Positions 1 to 8,700 of a stretch of 64,000 bases of DNA are shown here, piece after piece; position 1 is the stretch's first letter; every line of letters begins with the position of its first letter. The translations under genes were made by a program, and so were the position numbers. The stretch is taken from contig CP097899.1 of the NCBI GenBank assembly GCA_023639215.1, positions 4,770,001-4,834,000 on the forward strand, in the 5' to 3' direction. The stretch comes from Candidatus Pristimantibacillus lignocellulolyticus (GTDB lineage Bacteria > Bacillota > Bacilli > Paenibacillales > Paenibacillaceae). Under the pieces are notes generated by a model, which saw nothing but the letters and a program-made list of their open reading frames with translations, was not told the origin of the DNA and ran no database searches.

Positions 1-120
1 TTCTTTAGGATTCGCATCAGTATTTGTATTTGAGCAACCACTTACTAACATTCCTAAACTTAATGACATAAGTAATAACACGTTAAATGATGTACGTAAT
101 CTGCTTTTTCTCGTTGTCAT
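1..120 (-). CDS. Lipoprotein, N-terminal 40 residues (runs off the window)
   Basis: A leftward reading frame opens with ATG at 118-120, preceded by a GAGGTG ribosome site, and stays open to the window edge. Its first 40 residues hold a basic start, a hydrophobic stretch and a lipobox (LVSGC), followed by a polar Asn/Thr linker, so the product is a lipid-anchored extracellular protein. It lies about 100 bp downstream of the DUF4430 gene on the same strand, so it may be the third gene of the cobalamin-riboswitch operon. By position it could be a B12-binding lipoprotein (BtuF-like), but no folded domain is visible, so the function is inference only. Confidence 0.6.
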   Translation of the reverse strand, partial: MTTRKSRLRTSFNVLLLMSLSLGMLVSGCSNTNTDANPKE

Positions 121-220
121 CTTACACCTCATGTTCTTCTATTTTATCGTATTATACTTCAGTATGTACTTTTTTCCCAACTTTAATGCTTAACTTATTT
201 CATTATATACCCATATATCC

Positions 221-1180
221 TCATTTCGAATCACCCGATGTTGCAACGTAACCTCCTACATCCCGACCCAAATCACAAGTATATACCCACTCCACAATGT
301 CTCCATCTTGTAATGTATATCGACTAGCTCCATAATTCGGGAACCAATCATTAACTTTATACATCCATCCACTTAATTCACCACAATCGAACTCGTATAT
401 ATTATTGATTCCTTGAATGTAGTTACTGTTATAGATAGGTGTCATCTCGAATTCCATATGAATCTTATTGGCTTTCATCTCTCGCAGTAAAACATCAAAC
501 ACTGATTCTCCTTCATAGAAAACAACTTTTTTTGCAGCGTATATGATGCCATCTTTCGGAAGAACCTCTAGCTTATCTTCATTAAATATATTTAGATTAT
601 TAAGAATCGTTGCTGCTGAAACAGAAAGAGTTACGGTAAACTCTTTTTTCTTATCAATTTCAACATCTTGCCATTCAACTGGCTTTGGTTTTCCAGATGG
701 AACAGGATCTGTTTCATATTTTTCTTTTTCAGTTTTCTCTGGAGATACAGTAGCTTTCGGCGTAATGACAGGAGTAGTCGTTGGTTTAACCGTTGGAGTA
801 CTAGTCGAAGAGGAAATTGCATCAACCGGTTTCGTCTGTTGCTCTGTTCCCGTTACTTCCTTTGTTTCATTCTCAACCGCATCAGTTGGATTCGGTTCTA
901 TGGAATTGCTATCCGTACTAGACTCATTCGTTACATCTTCTTTTTCATTAGAGCCGTCCGTGCTAAGTGCGTCATTGACTTCTTTATCACCTATAATCAG
1001 CTCGGAATCTCTCATATTGCTACTTCCATCTGCAATATCAACATTCGCATTTAAATCTGCAACTTCAGTAAGAGGATCAGTTATCGTTACTGTTTTTTTC
1101 TGGAAGTCTCCCCCCCAGAAAAATGCTACAGCAAGAATACTAACGATCACAATCGCTGTTAACCATTTCTTTCTATTCAT
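221..1180 (-). CDS. DUF4430 (transcobalamin beta-domain-like) surface protein
   Basis: This 319-residue exported protein has a single N-terminal signal or anchor helix (about 5-23). A long Ser/Thr/Pro/Glu-rich linker follows (about 30-165). A C-terminal DUF4430 domain (about 216-308) includes the typical segment around SGWMYKVN (270-277) and two cysteines (266, 302). DUF4430 is the family of the beta domain of animal transcobalamin and intrinsic factor, which clamps the vitamin against a helical barrel. The neighbour immediately upstream encodes a helical toroid, and both lie behind a cobalamin riboswitch. That context supports a role in catching cobalamin (inference). The start is an ATG with GGAGG 8 bp upstream. 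The linker would let the domain reach out from the membrane. Confidence 0.8.
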   Translation of the reverse strand: MNRKKWLTAIVIVSILAVAFFWGGDFQKKTVTITDPLTEVADLNANVDIADGSSNMRDSELIIGDKEVNDALSTDGSNEKEDVTNESSTDSNSIEPNPTDAVENETKEVTGTEQQTKPVDAISSSTSTPTVKPTTTPVITPKATVSPEKTEKEKYETDPVPSGKPKPVEWQDVEIDKKKEFTVTLSVSAATILNNLNIFNEDKLEVLPKDGIIYAAKKVVFYEGESVFDVLLREMKANKIHMEFEMTPIYNSNYIQGINNIYEFDCGELSGWMYKVNDWFPNYGASRYTLQDGDIVEWVYTCDLGRDVGGYVATSGDSK

Positions 1181-1248
1181 CGAATAACCTCCACATTACA
1201 CAATTAAGCAAAGGCACTAATATATGCCTCTGCTCACTGTGCAAATGT

Positions 1249-2901
1249 TTATTTTACATCTGTCATATCATAAAGTCTGTTCTTATTAGTAATGAATCTC
1301 TCATAGGAAACCAGGGCATAGAAAGCCTGATCCGTCGCCATTAGATCAACTTCTCCTGGCTTTGCACCTCCATTATCTGATCCGCCAGATTTCACGTGAT
1401 AAAATCCACCGTTAGATGCGGTATAACCTAGCAGTGCGTCTACAATAGATTCACCATGTTTAATGAATCTTGTATCTTTATCAGGATTAATTCCAAGGCC
1501 AGTCAATGCTACGATTACTTGTGCAATACTTTCAGAGTTAGCCGCACCCCAACTTGTATAAGCACCATCAGATTGCAGTTCATTTGCTAACCATTTGAGA
1601 CCACGATCAACTGCAGATTTCACTTTTGCATCAGTCTTATAATATGGTGTCAATCCTTGAATAGCCATCGCAGTAATATCTGTGTCTGCTGCCGTAGGAT
1701 CACTTCCTAGTGCCCAACCTCCACCAGATATTTCTCTATCCAATATAAATTGAATTAACAACTCTCTTGTTGTTTGCGTTTTGACACCTTCAACTATAGG
1801 AATTTCATAATTGTTACTATCTAGAGCTATAAGAGCAAAGATGGGACCATTGATCCCTTGTTTAATTAATGTTTCATAATCAGCAAGTGGCTTTCTCAAA
1901 TCATAGCCCGCTACATCCTTGATGTCTTTACCAAGCGCAGTTAGTGCTAAAATCACTCTGTCATATTCTGTGTATTTTACATTATGTAGTTTCCCAGCTT
2001 TATCTTTAAGTGTCTGTTCTACATTTCCATAATAATTATTGTAATAGGCTTGATTAATTTGCTGACCAGAACGAGCTAAACCGAACACCGTCCAATCGCC
2101 ACCAACACTAGCTAAAACAGGATCAGTTACTGAACTTAGTAAAAACTTAGCTGTCTTTTGTATTTGATTATTAATTTTAGTAACTTCTAGCGATGCGATA
2201 TAAGCATCAGTGTCCTGTTTATATAAATAAGATCGAACAGCTACTACCGCCGCCATTTCTCTCGTCACTGCAGCTTGAGGATTAAAGCCAGTTGCATCAC
2301 CAACGATTATTCCTAATGCAACGACCGCTTCAACATCTAGCTTAGCCCAAGATGATACTTTATCGATGTCTTTAATTGAACTTGTAGAGACATCGGTTGT
2401 CAGTTTTAACGCTCTTGCTATAATTACAGCCATCTCTTCACGAGTAATGGTTGCCTGTGGATTAAATTTATTGTTATAACCGTTTATAAGACCGTTTTGA
2501 TAAGCTACGTTAACAAAAGGATAGAACCAATCCTTAGTTGTAACATCACCGAAGGATATAGATGGTTCAATATCTGTGCTTAGATTAAGTAGTGCTACTA
2601 ATATTTTGGTAAATTCTGCTCTAGTTATCGATGATTTTGGATTAAACTTACCGTTACTTCCTTGAATAATACTCTCATTAGTTGCTTGTTGGATGGCATC
2701 AACTGCCCAAGGTGAGATTGTATTATAATCACTGTATAATACTTTAATTGAAGGCTTAGACGTTTGATTTTGATCATTCACACTATTAGAGCTTTCACTA
2801 CTGGAAATATTATTTGCCAATGTTACAGATACATTAGACATAAATATCGATAAAATTAAACTTACAATCAGCACCCCTGCTAACCATTTGTTTCTTCTCA
2901 C
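1249..2901 (-). CDS. SLH-anchored alpha/alpha-toroid protein, probable cobalamin capture
   Basis: The 550-residue protein has a signal peptide (1-30) and three SLH domains (about 62-106, 117-167, 177-228) that bind pyruvylated wall polymer. A C-terminal helical region (about 240-540) resembles the prenyltransferase/squalene-cyclase toroid, with GGGWALGSD (393-401) and AADTDITAMAIQGL (404-417). The alpha domain of transcobalamin and intrinsic factor has the same toroid fold. The next gene encodes the matching beta-domain family, so the pair reads as a split, surface-displayed transcobalamin (inference). No enzyme motif such as DxDD of cyclases is seen. Start is GTG with GAGGGG 8 bp upstream. 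Transcription should depend on the B12 riboswitch at 2948-3212. Confidence 0.78.
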   Translation of the reverse strand: MRRNKWLAGVLIVSLILSIFMSNVSVTLANNISSSESSNSVNDQNQTSKPSIKVLYSDYNTISPWAVDAIQQATNESIIQGSNGKFNPKSSITRAEFTKILVALLNLSTDIEPSISFGDVTTKDWFYPFVNVAYQNGLINGYNNKFNPQATITREEMAVIIARALKLTTDVSTSSIKDIDKVSSWAKLDVEAVVALGIIVGDATGFNPQAAVTREMAAVVAVRSYLYKQDTDAYIASLEVTKINNQIQKTAKFLLSSVTDPVLASVGGDWTVFGLARSGQQINQAYYNNYYGNVEQTLKDKAGKLHNVKYTEYDRVILALTALGKDIKDVAGYDLRKPLADYETLIKQGINGPIFALIALDSNNYEIPIVEGVKTQTTRELLIQFILDREISGGGWALGSDPTAADTDITAMAIQGLTPYYKTDAKVKSAVDRGLKWLANELQSDGAYTSWGAANSESIAQVIVALTGLGINPDKDTRFIKHGESIVDALLGYTASNGGFYHVKSGGSDNGGAKPGEVDLMATDQAFYALVSYERFITNKNRLYDMTDVK

Positions 2902-2947
2902 TATCTAAACCCCTCTCTAGCTTCTCTATTAGATCCATAGTCATAAC

Positions 2948-2978
2948 AAAAAACCTCTTACCTAAAGACAAGAGGTTT
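2948..2978 (-). terminator. Riboswitch expression-platform terminator
   Basis: On the minus strand an 8-bp stem (AAACCTCT/AGAGGTTT, arms 2951-2958 and 2971-2978) is followed directly by six T. It lies between the cobalamin aptamer and the GTG of the toroid gene, so it fits the off-state terminator of the riboswitch. Confidence 0.75.
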
Positions 2979-3056
2979 AAAATTGCGATAGCTCATCATT
3001 TGCACGCAAAAATAAACACCTTCCTATCCATCGTAGAAAAATTGGTGTGACACATT

Positions 3057-3212
3057 AGGCAGGTATTCTGGCTTAAGGATCATCATTTATGCTGCCTTCC
3101 CAGTTACCCAGTGGCATTAACATAAACTCCTCTTTTACAGCGGCGGGACCGCGTGGGAATTGCACCCACTTCCCTTTTAACCAATATTGAATCGATATCG
3201 AATCAACATTGG
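3057..3212 (-). promoter_or_regulatory. Cobalamin (B12) riboswitch
   Basis: Read on the minus strand the segment contains the conserved blocks of the cobalamin aptamer in order. These are GGGAAG with GGTGCAATTCCCACGC, GGTCCCGCCGCTGTAA, a GAGGAGT-type element, the B12 box GCCACTGGGTAACTGGGAAGG, and the closing AAGCCAGAATACCTGCC. A near-perfect palindromic stem (3181-3212) sits at the 5' side of the aptamer. With the terminator at 2948-2978 it should switch off the downstream genes when adenosylcobalamin is plentiful. This is the strongest evidence that the operon concerns cobalamin. Confidence 0.95.
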
Positions 3213-3243
3213 CACCTAAAGTTGGATATATAATTATTTGTTC

Positions 3244-3272
3244 ATCATAGCTTAGTAAACACTATTTGTCAT
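3244..3272 (-). promoter_or_regulatory. Candidate sigma-A promoter for the riboswitch transcript
   Basis: Minus strand ATGACA (3267-3272), a 17-bp spacer and TATGAT (3244-3249) lie just upstream of the aptamer. Position and spacing fit a housekeeping promoter starting near 3237. Confidence 0.55.
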
Positions 3273-3340
3273 GGTAATATTGTTCTCGTATTACATACGA
3301 AAACACTTTACATTACGGATTTAATTTTGTATAGATCAAC

Positions 3341-4498
3341 TCATTTGCCACAGCATTTTTTATATTTAAGCCCACTACCGCATAGGCAAGCATCATTTCT
3401 ACCAATCTTATTAGTACCATTTACCAGTTTAAGTTCCTGCGGTTGTGTTTGTCCCTCTTGCGAGAAACTCGCTACCTCTGCAGGAGTAAAGCCAACATTA
3501 GACCATAGTCTCGTATCATTATATAATTCTATAACCAATCCAGTTATTTTTTGGATTTGCTTCATGTCTTTGAATACTACATCTCTTTTCTCAATTTCGA
3601 ACACAATATCGTTTAAAGGCGCTTCGATCGAACAAGCAAACTGTACATCATCAATAATTTCCTTAGCTAACATAACATTGACATGTAACTCATCAATTAA
3701 GTGACGATAAAGCCTCGTATAGCTAGGAGTAATTTCAAAATACAAATCATCTGCGAACTTTAAGAAGTCCTCTTTACTTGGAACATATCTTGGTTTATCC
3801 TTCACTAGTTCAAGTAAAGCTTCATGTTCATCCATATTTTCCTCATCAAAAAAAGTACATATGAATCGACCATTGTACCAATCAAAGGTTTGTGATCTTT
3901 GTAAATAGAAATGAGCAATGTTCTCAAATTCATCCATTGTAATCTCTTGCCCATTTTGATTACTATATAGATCAACGAGTTCTTGAAGGCTAATGGTTCC
4001 ATATAAATGGGATGCTGATAAGATATATTGAAGAACTAGCTGTTTCTGTTTTCTAACTTCCAATACTTCATTCCAATCTATCTCATCATATAGAGCTTTG
4101 ATTTCAGCAGGAATTACGAAGGTAAGCTTCTCTTGGTGATAGAATGAGTACAATATACCTTGCATTTGAAGGAAGCGGTACTTTCCAGGTATGATCTCTA
4201 CCGTCAATTGTTCTGGATTATGGTATACATCTTGCCAGAACTCAAGTTCTTGATCCGTCGACAACATAAGACTTTCAACTAAATACTCTTTATTTGCAAG
4301 ATGTTGTGTTGAGGTAACCACTAAATCTTCTTTATTCAGTTTAGAGTAACCTACTAATCTTAATTTCTTCGCAAATTGTATTAAATCTTCTTTTTTAACT
4401 TGTGTTAACAGTTCAGCTAGCTTGTGCTTAGCTTCACTATGAATCGCATACTCTATATTCAAAGCATGATATATTGACGTTTCAGATGCTTCCTTCAT
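3341..4498 (-). CDS. SEC-C zinc-motif protein of unknown function
   Basis: A 385-residue cytoplasmic protein with no signal or membrane segment. Its last about 20 residues are a SEC-C motif (NDACLCGSGLKYKKCC), the Cys3-type zinc site also found at the end of SecA. The N-terminal part (about 15-65) is helical and resembles a SAP/Rho-N-like segment around the FAKKLRLVGYSKLNKEDLV region; the middle has no recognised domain. The start chosen is ATG at 4498 because GAGGG lies 6 bp upstream; a TTG six bases earlier is possible. It is a single gene with no operon partner. SEC-C proteins are often linked to protein targeting or nucleic-acid handling, but no function can be assigned. Confidence 0.7.
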   Translation of the reverse strand: MKEASETSIYHALNIEYAIHSEAKHKLAELLTQVKKEDLIQFAKKLRLVGYSKLNKEDLVVTSTQHLANKEYLVESLMLSTDQELEFWQDVYHNPEQLTVEIIPGKYRFLQMQGILYSFYHQEKLTFVIPAEIKALYDEIDWNEVLEVRKQKQLVLQYILSASHLYGTISLQELVDLYSNQNGQEITMDEFENIAHFYLQRSQTFDWYNGRFICTFFDEENMDEHEALLELVKDKPRYVPSKEDFLKFADDLYFEITPSYTRLYRHLIDELHVNVMLAKEIIDDVQFACSIEAPLNDIVFEIEKRDVVFKDMKQIQKITGLVIELYNDTRLWSNVGFTPAEVASFSQEGQTQPQELKLVNGTNKIGRNDACLCGSGLKYKKCCGK

Positions 4499-4591
4499 GT
4501 CCAACCCTCAATCTATTTAATTAATTTCTCTACTACATATAGTACTGATACCATATTCACAATATACACTTTATATATTCGATGTGTTAAA

Positions 4592-5596
4592 CTATTTCCC
4601 CAAAGAAGATTGTCTAATCATTAGCTCTGAATCGATAATAAAATGCATTTTGTCTAGAAACTCATTATCTGTCAAAGAATCGATAATCTTTTCTGCCATT
4701 ATCGCACCCATTGTATTTTTAGGCTGCTTTACAGAGCTAAGTGGTGGCAATAAATAATGCGCAATTCTAGTATTATCTACACCAACAACAGCAAGCTCAT
4801 CAGAGATAATTATTCCCTTCTCCCTGCACGCCTTGTATACCCCAAGCGCCATCTCATCATTGGCGACATATACAGCTGTAATCGGTATGTTCTTGTTAAT
4901 AAGGCGTAATAACGCAGCATAACCGCCCTCTTCATCGAAGTCTCCATTATCAATCAGATCTGGTCTAAACGGTATATGATGCTCTTTAAGTGCATGCATA
5001 TATCCTTCTAATCGTTCATAAGTTTCGATTGAATCTGGAAACCCTCCAATGTAAGCAATGTGCTGATGACCCTGCTCGATCAGATGATTAACAACTTGAG
5101 TCGAGAATTTCACATTATCTGTCTTACATGTTGGAATACGGTCATGTGTGACGGTTTTACCTATAACACCGATTGTATATCCTCTGTCAGCATAATCATA
5201 AAGAACTTCGTTATCACTAAGCGGCGTGACGAGAATCATTGCATCTACCGCACGATTAGCAAGTAAACTCAAATACTCCTGTTCCTTCTCAGACTTGTTA
5301 TTAGAATCACAAATGATGACCTTATATTTACGAGCATAGGCCATATTTTCAATCCCTTTAATAATTTCAGCAAAGTAGGCTATGTTAATTTCAGGCACAA
5401 TAACACCAAGATTCATCGTCCGCTGTGAGCGCAGATGCTTAGCGGCAGCATTAGGATGATAATCCATCTCTTTAATCGCTTCAAGTACTTTAGCCTTGGT
5501 TCGTTCTTTCACAAGAGGACTGTCATTCAGCACTCTTGATACGGTTGCTGGAGACACACCCGCACGTTTAGCAACATCTACAATTTTTTTATCCAC
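4592..5596 (-). CDS. LacI-family transcriptional regulator
   Basis: 334 residues, the usual family length. The N-terminal LacI helix-turn-helix (VDVAKRAGVSPATVSRVLN) is followed by the hinge-helix region (NAAAKHLRSQRT) and a periplasmic-binding-protein-like sugar-sensing domain. The start chosen is GTG at 5596, so that the protein begins just before the DNA-binding domain. It lies downstream of the GH30 gene on the same strand, separated by a strong terminator. Two perfect LacI-type palindromes (GAAATCGATTTC) precede the GH30 gene, so it is the likely repressor of that enzyme. The effector is probably a sugar released by it (inference). Confidence 0.9.
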   Translation of the reverse strand: MDKKIVDVAKRAGVSPATVSRVLNDSPLVKERTKAKVLEAIKEMDYHPNAAAKHLRSQRTMNLGVIVPEINIAYFAEIIKGIENMAYARKYKVIICDSNNKSEKEQEYLSLLANRAVDAMILVTPLSDNEVLYDYADRGYTIGVIGKTVTHDRIPTCKTDNVKFSTQVVNHLIEQGHQHIAYIGGFPDSIETYERLEGYMHALKEHHIPFRPDLIDNGDFDEEGGYAALLRLINKNIPITAVYVANDEMALGVYKACREKGIIISDELAVVGVDNTRIAHYLLPPLSSVKQPKNTMGAIMAEKIIDSLTDNEFLDKMHFIIDSELMIRQSSLGK

Positions 5597-5659
5597 AATA
5601 ACTATCAACCTTTGTCATAAGACCATATTTTCTTTATTATATGATTAATTCCATATTAA

Positions 5660-5710
5660 TAAAAGAGGCTACCCAGCAAGTCGATACCATCTCGACATTG
5701 GGTAGCCTCT
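5660..5710 (-). terminator. Terminator of the GH30 gene
   Basis: A perfect 12-bp stem, AGAGGCTACCCA (5664-5675) with its complement (5699-5710), also encloses an inner GTCGA/TCGAC stem. On the minus strand it is followed by TTTATT. It lies 6 bp past the GH30 stop. Confidence 0.85.
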
Positions 5711-5715
5711 GAGTA

Positions 5716-8700
5716 CTACTTATCTAAGTTTAGCAAACGTAAAATCATTACAGTTGCTTCAGCTCTAGTTGCGTTGTCGTTCGGTACAAATAAATTACCG
5801 CTACGACCTTCCATAATACCTTTATCAACAGCTAGCTCTACCCAGCCTTTCGCCCAGGTTGGAATATCGCTACTATCAACGAAGGTTAGTTTTTCGCCGT
5901 CAGAAGCTTTCAAGTTCAAACTACGGGCAACCATTACTGCAATTTCTGCTCGTGTTATTTGTTGATCTCCTCTAAAGCTATCATCCTGATAACCTTGGAT
6001 CAATCCCGCTGTTACCGCCTTTGCAACGTCAGTTTTTGCCCAATTCGGAATATTACTTGCATCAGCGAATTCAAGCTCTCCCTGTACTTCTAGTTGTAAC
6101 GCTCTAGATAGCATTACGGCAAATTCTGTTCGTGTAATAGAAGCGTTTGGCAAGAACTTCCCACCTGGATATCCATTAATTAGGCCTTTACTTGCTGCTT
6201 CAATAATTGACTGTTCAGCCCAATGACCCTTAATATCGTCAAATGAAATAGGGTTCACAATTGCATCCGAAATAACTAGTGATGCCGTTTTATTGACTAC
6301 ATAGCTATTTGTAATTTGTTTGCTATCGATCACTTTCATAGCATTCCAGTTTACTAATGTTGAACCGCTTTCCTTCGCTTTAAATGTTAACGTTCCAATG
6401 AACACATCACCATTTTCGCCCGCCACATTTCCAGTCTTCGTATGAGTGATTATTATTTCATTACCTTTTTTAATTGGAGCTTCCGAAACTCTTTTTAACT
6501 GCGATGTAGCCTCTAACAACTCCAACTTAGTAGCATCATAAGTGAACTTAGCTTCATAAGCGTACATGTCATTTACTTTTGAGCCATTCATCGTTAGCGT
6601 AACCATTTCCCCTGATTTTAGCTCAAGCTTATCAGCTACTAATTTAAATTCTGGTGAACTTAATACATGATCAGAGCCTTGATTAGAATCAGGATTACTT
6701 GGCTCTACTTCTGGTGCTGGATATTGGTACAGCTCAAAATCATCAATAGCAGCCCAGTTTCCACCTTTAGCATCAGAAGTAATACCAATCTCTATTTGTC
6801 CATTTGTTACTTCGATTCCATCAATCGTAAAAGCAGTCCATGTGCCGCCACTAGCACTGCGCAAGTCTTTTGTTTTTTGATCTCCACCATAATTTTTCGC
6901 TTCTAACTGTAAGCTATTTTGACCTCCACCAGTACGTACCCATACTTTTAATTTATACAAACCATTAGGTACTTCTACTTTACGGAATGTAGATTGCTTA
7001 TAATCTGCTCCAGCCCAATGTGTAAGCTTATATTTTCCTCGTGCCCCGTCATCATCGACAAAGCCAGCAAGACCCTGACCTTCTGGATGCCACTGCTGCC
7101 AATGCGTAAGATCACCTAATTCGAAGTCCATATTAGGGAGAGAAACCAGTTCAGCTGCCGCAATTGGTGTTCCTGATACTATTGCTGATTGTGCTGATTC
7201 ATTAAGAACATTATTGACTGCTGATACAGAAAATGTATAGTTTTTCCAAGCTTTCAAATTAGTTACGGTATATCGCGAATCTATTGCAGAATCTACAGAT
7301 GCAACCTTAGCTCCATCTACATAAATATGATATCTTAAAAATTCATTTTCTGTATTAGCTGCCCAGACAAGTTTTGCTCCATTAACAGTAGGTTCAACCG
7401 TCAGTCCAACAGGCGTTTGAGGAACCATTTTATGTGATCCCGTTGCCGTTGTTGCGACTACTGCAACTGATGCCGCAGATTGCGCAGAAGATTGATTTGC
7501 CGTTACACGGTAGGAATAAGTCATTTCTCCTCTTAATCCTTTATCTGTGTATGAGCTTACATCTCCTGATACAACACTGATCAGTTGATAGTTAACATAA
7601 CTAGAATTTTCTTCGTCATCAGAATGGATCACTGAACGGTAAATATTATAGGAATCCGCACCAGTCGATGATGACCAATTCACTACGATATTGTGTCCGT
7701 CTTGTACAACTGCCCTTACATCTTGTGGGGTATCAACTACTTGATCTCCTTGAGCAGCTACTGGAGCTTTTGGCGTCTGACGGAATAATTGTACATCATC
7801 AAATGATGCCCACTCATTAGCTGCATTATCAGAAGTGATTGCTAGCTCTAGTTCACCGTTCGTAACGGATATCGCAGGAATAACAAGCTGAGTCCAGTTA
7901 CCTACATAGTCTGTAGTATGTGCAGCCACACTTATATCTGCTCCACCATATTGACTTGCATTCAGACTTACATTCGTATTTCCACCCTTTTGATACCATA
8001 CGGATGCTGTATATATTCCATTGGGCACTTGTATCTTACGATAAGTTGTCTGTTTATATGCTTCACTCGCATAATGTCCTAATTTATAATTACCTGTTCG
8101 TGGGTTATCTCCATCGACTTTATGAACAGCAGCTTGCCCTTCTGGTGTTCTGCTTTCCCAGCCTACAAGATTACCTTCTTCAAATCCTCCACCAATGTTT
8201 AAGTAGTTTGTATTGTCTTGAAGGGAATCTGTTGAGAATTGGAACCAATTCAAGCGAACTGAACCACTTAGTACAACGTAAAGATCATGCGTTCCTGTCA
8301 CACCATCGATTTTAACTGACTTCGTTTTCCATGATTGTAGACTGCCGGTATCAGAAACATTGACTTCACCAACATATTCACCTGTGGGACTACCTAGTCG
8401 AAACTCAATTTTCCCGTCTCCTACAGCTGCTGCCCTTACTTGTAAACTAGCTGTTCCATGTACGAATTCAGCTTGATCGAACTTGACATAGCTATTACTG
8501 CCATTTGATTCTACATATTGGCCACCACCATCATCGGTAGCAATACCTGCGGTTACATTATTCATTTCATTGTATTGTTCAGCTTGCGTTCTAGCATAAG
8601 GATTCATCGCTGAAGCTCCTACCTGTGTTCCCTCCCATACAAAGGTCGCAACTGCACCCGCTGGAAGTGAATAGCTAAAGTTACGTGATCCCCATTTAAC

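Noticed and set aside
543..1187. Long open frame on the + strand opposite the DUF4430 gene
   Set aside because: Mirror of the low-complexity Ser/Thr/Glu linker; no ribosome site and no domain.
1249..2901. Squalene-hopene cyclase or prenyltransferase activity
   Set aside because: The toroid lacks the catalytic DxDD motif and sits in a B12-regulated surface protein with SLH domains.
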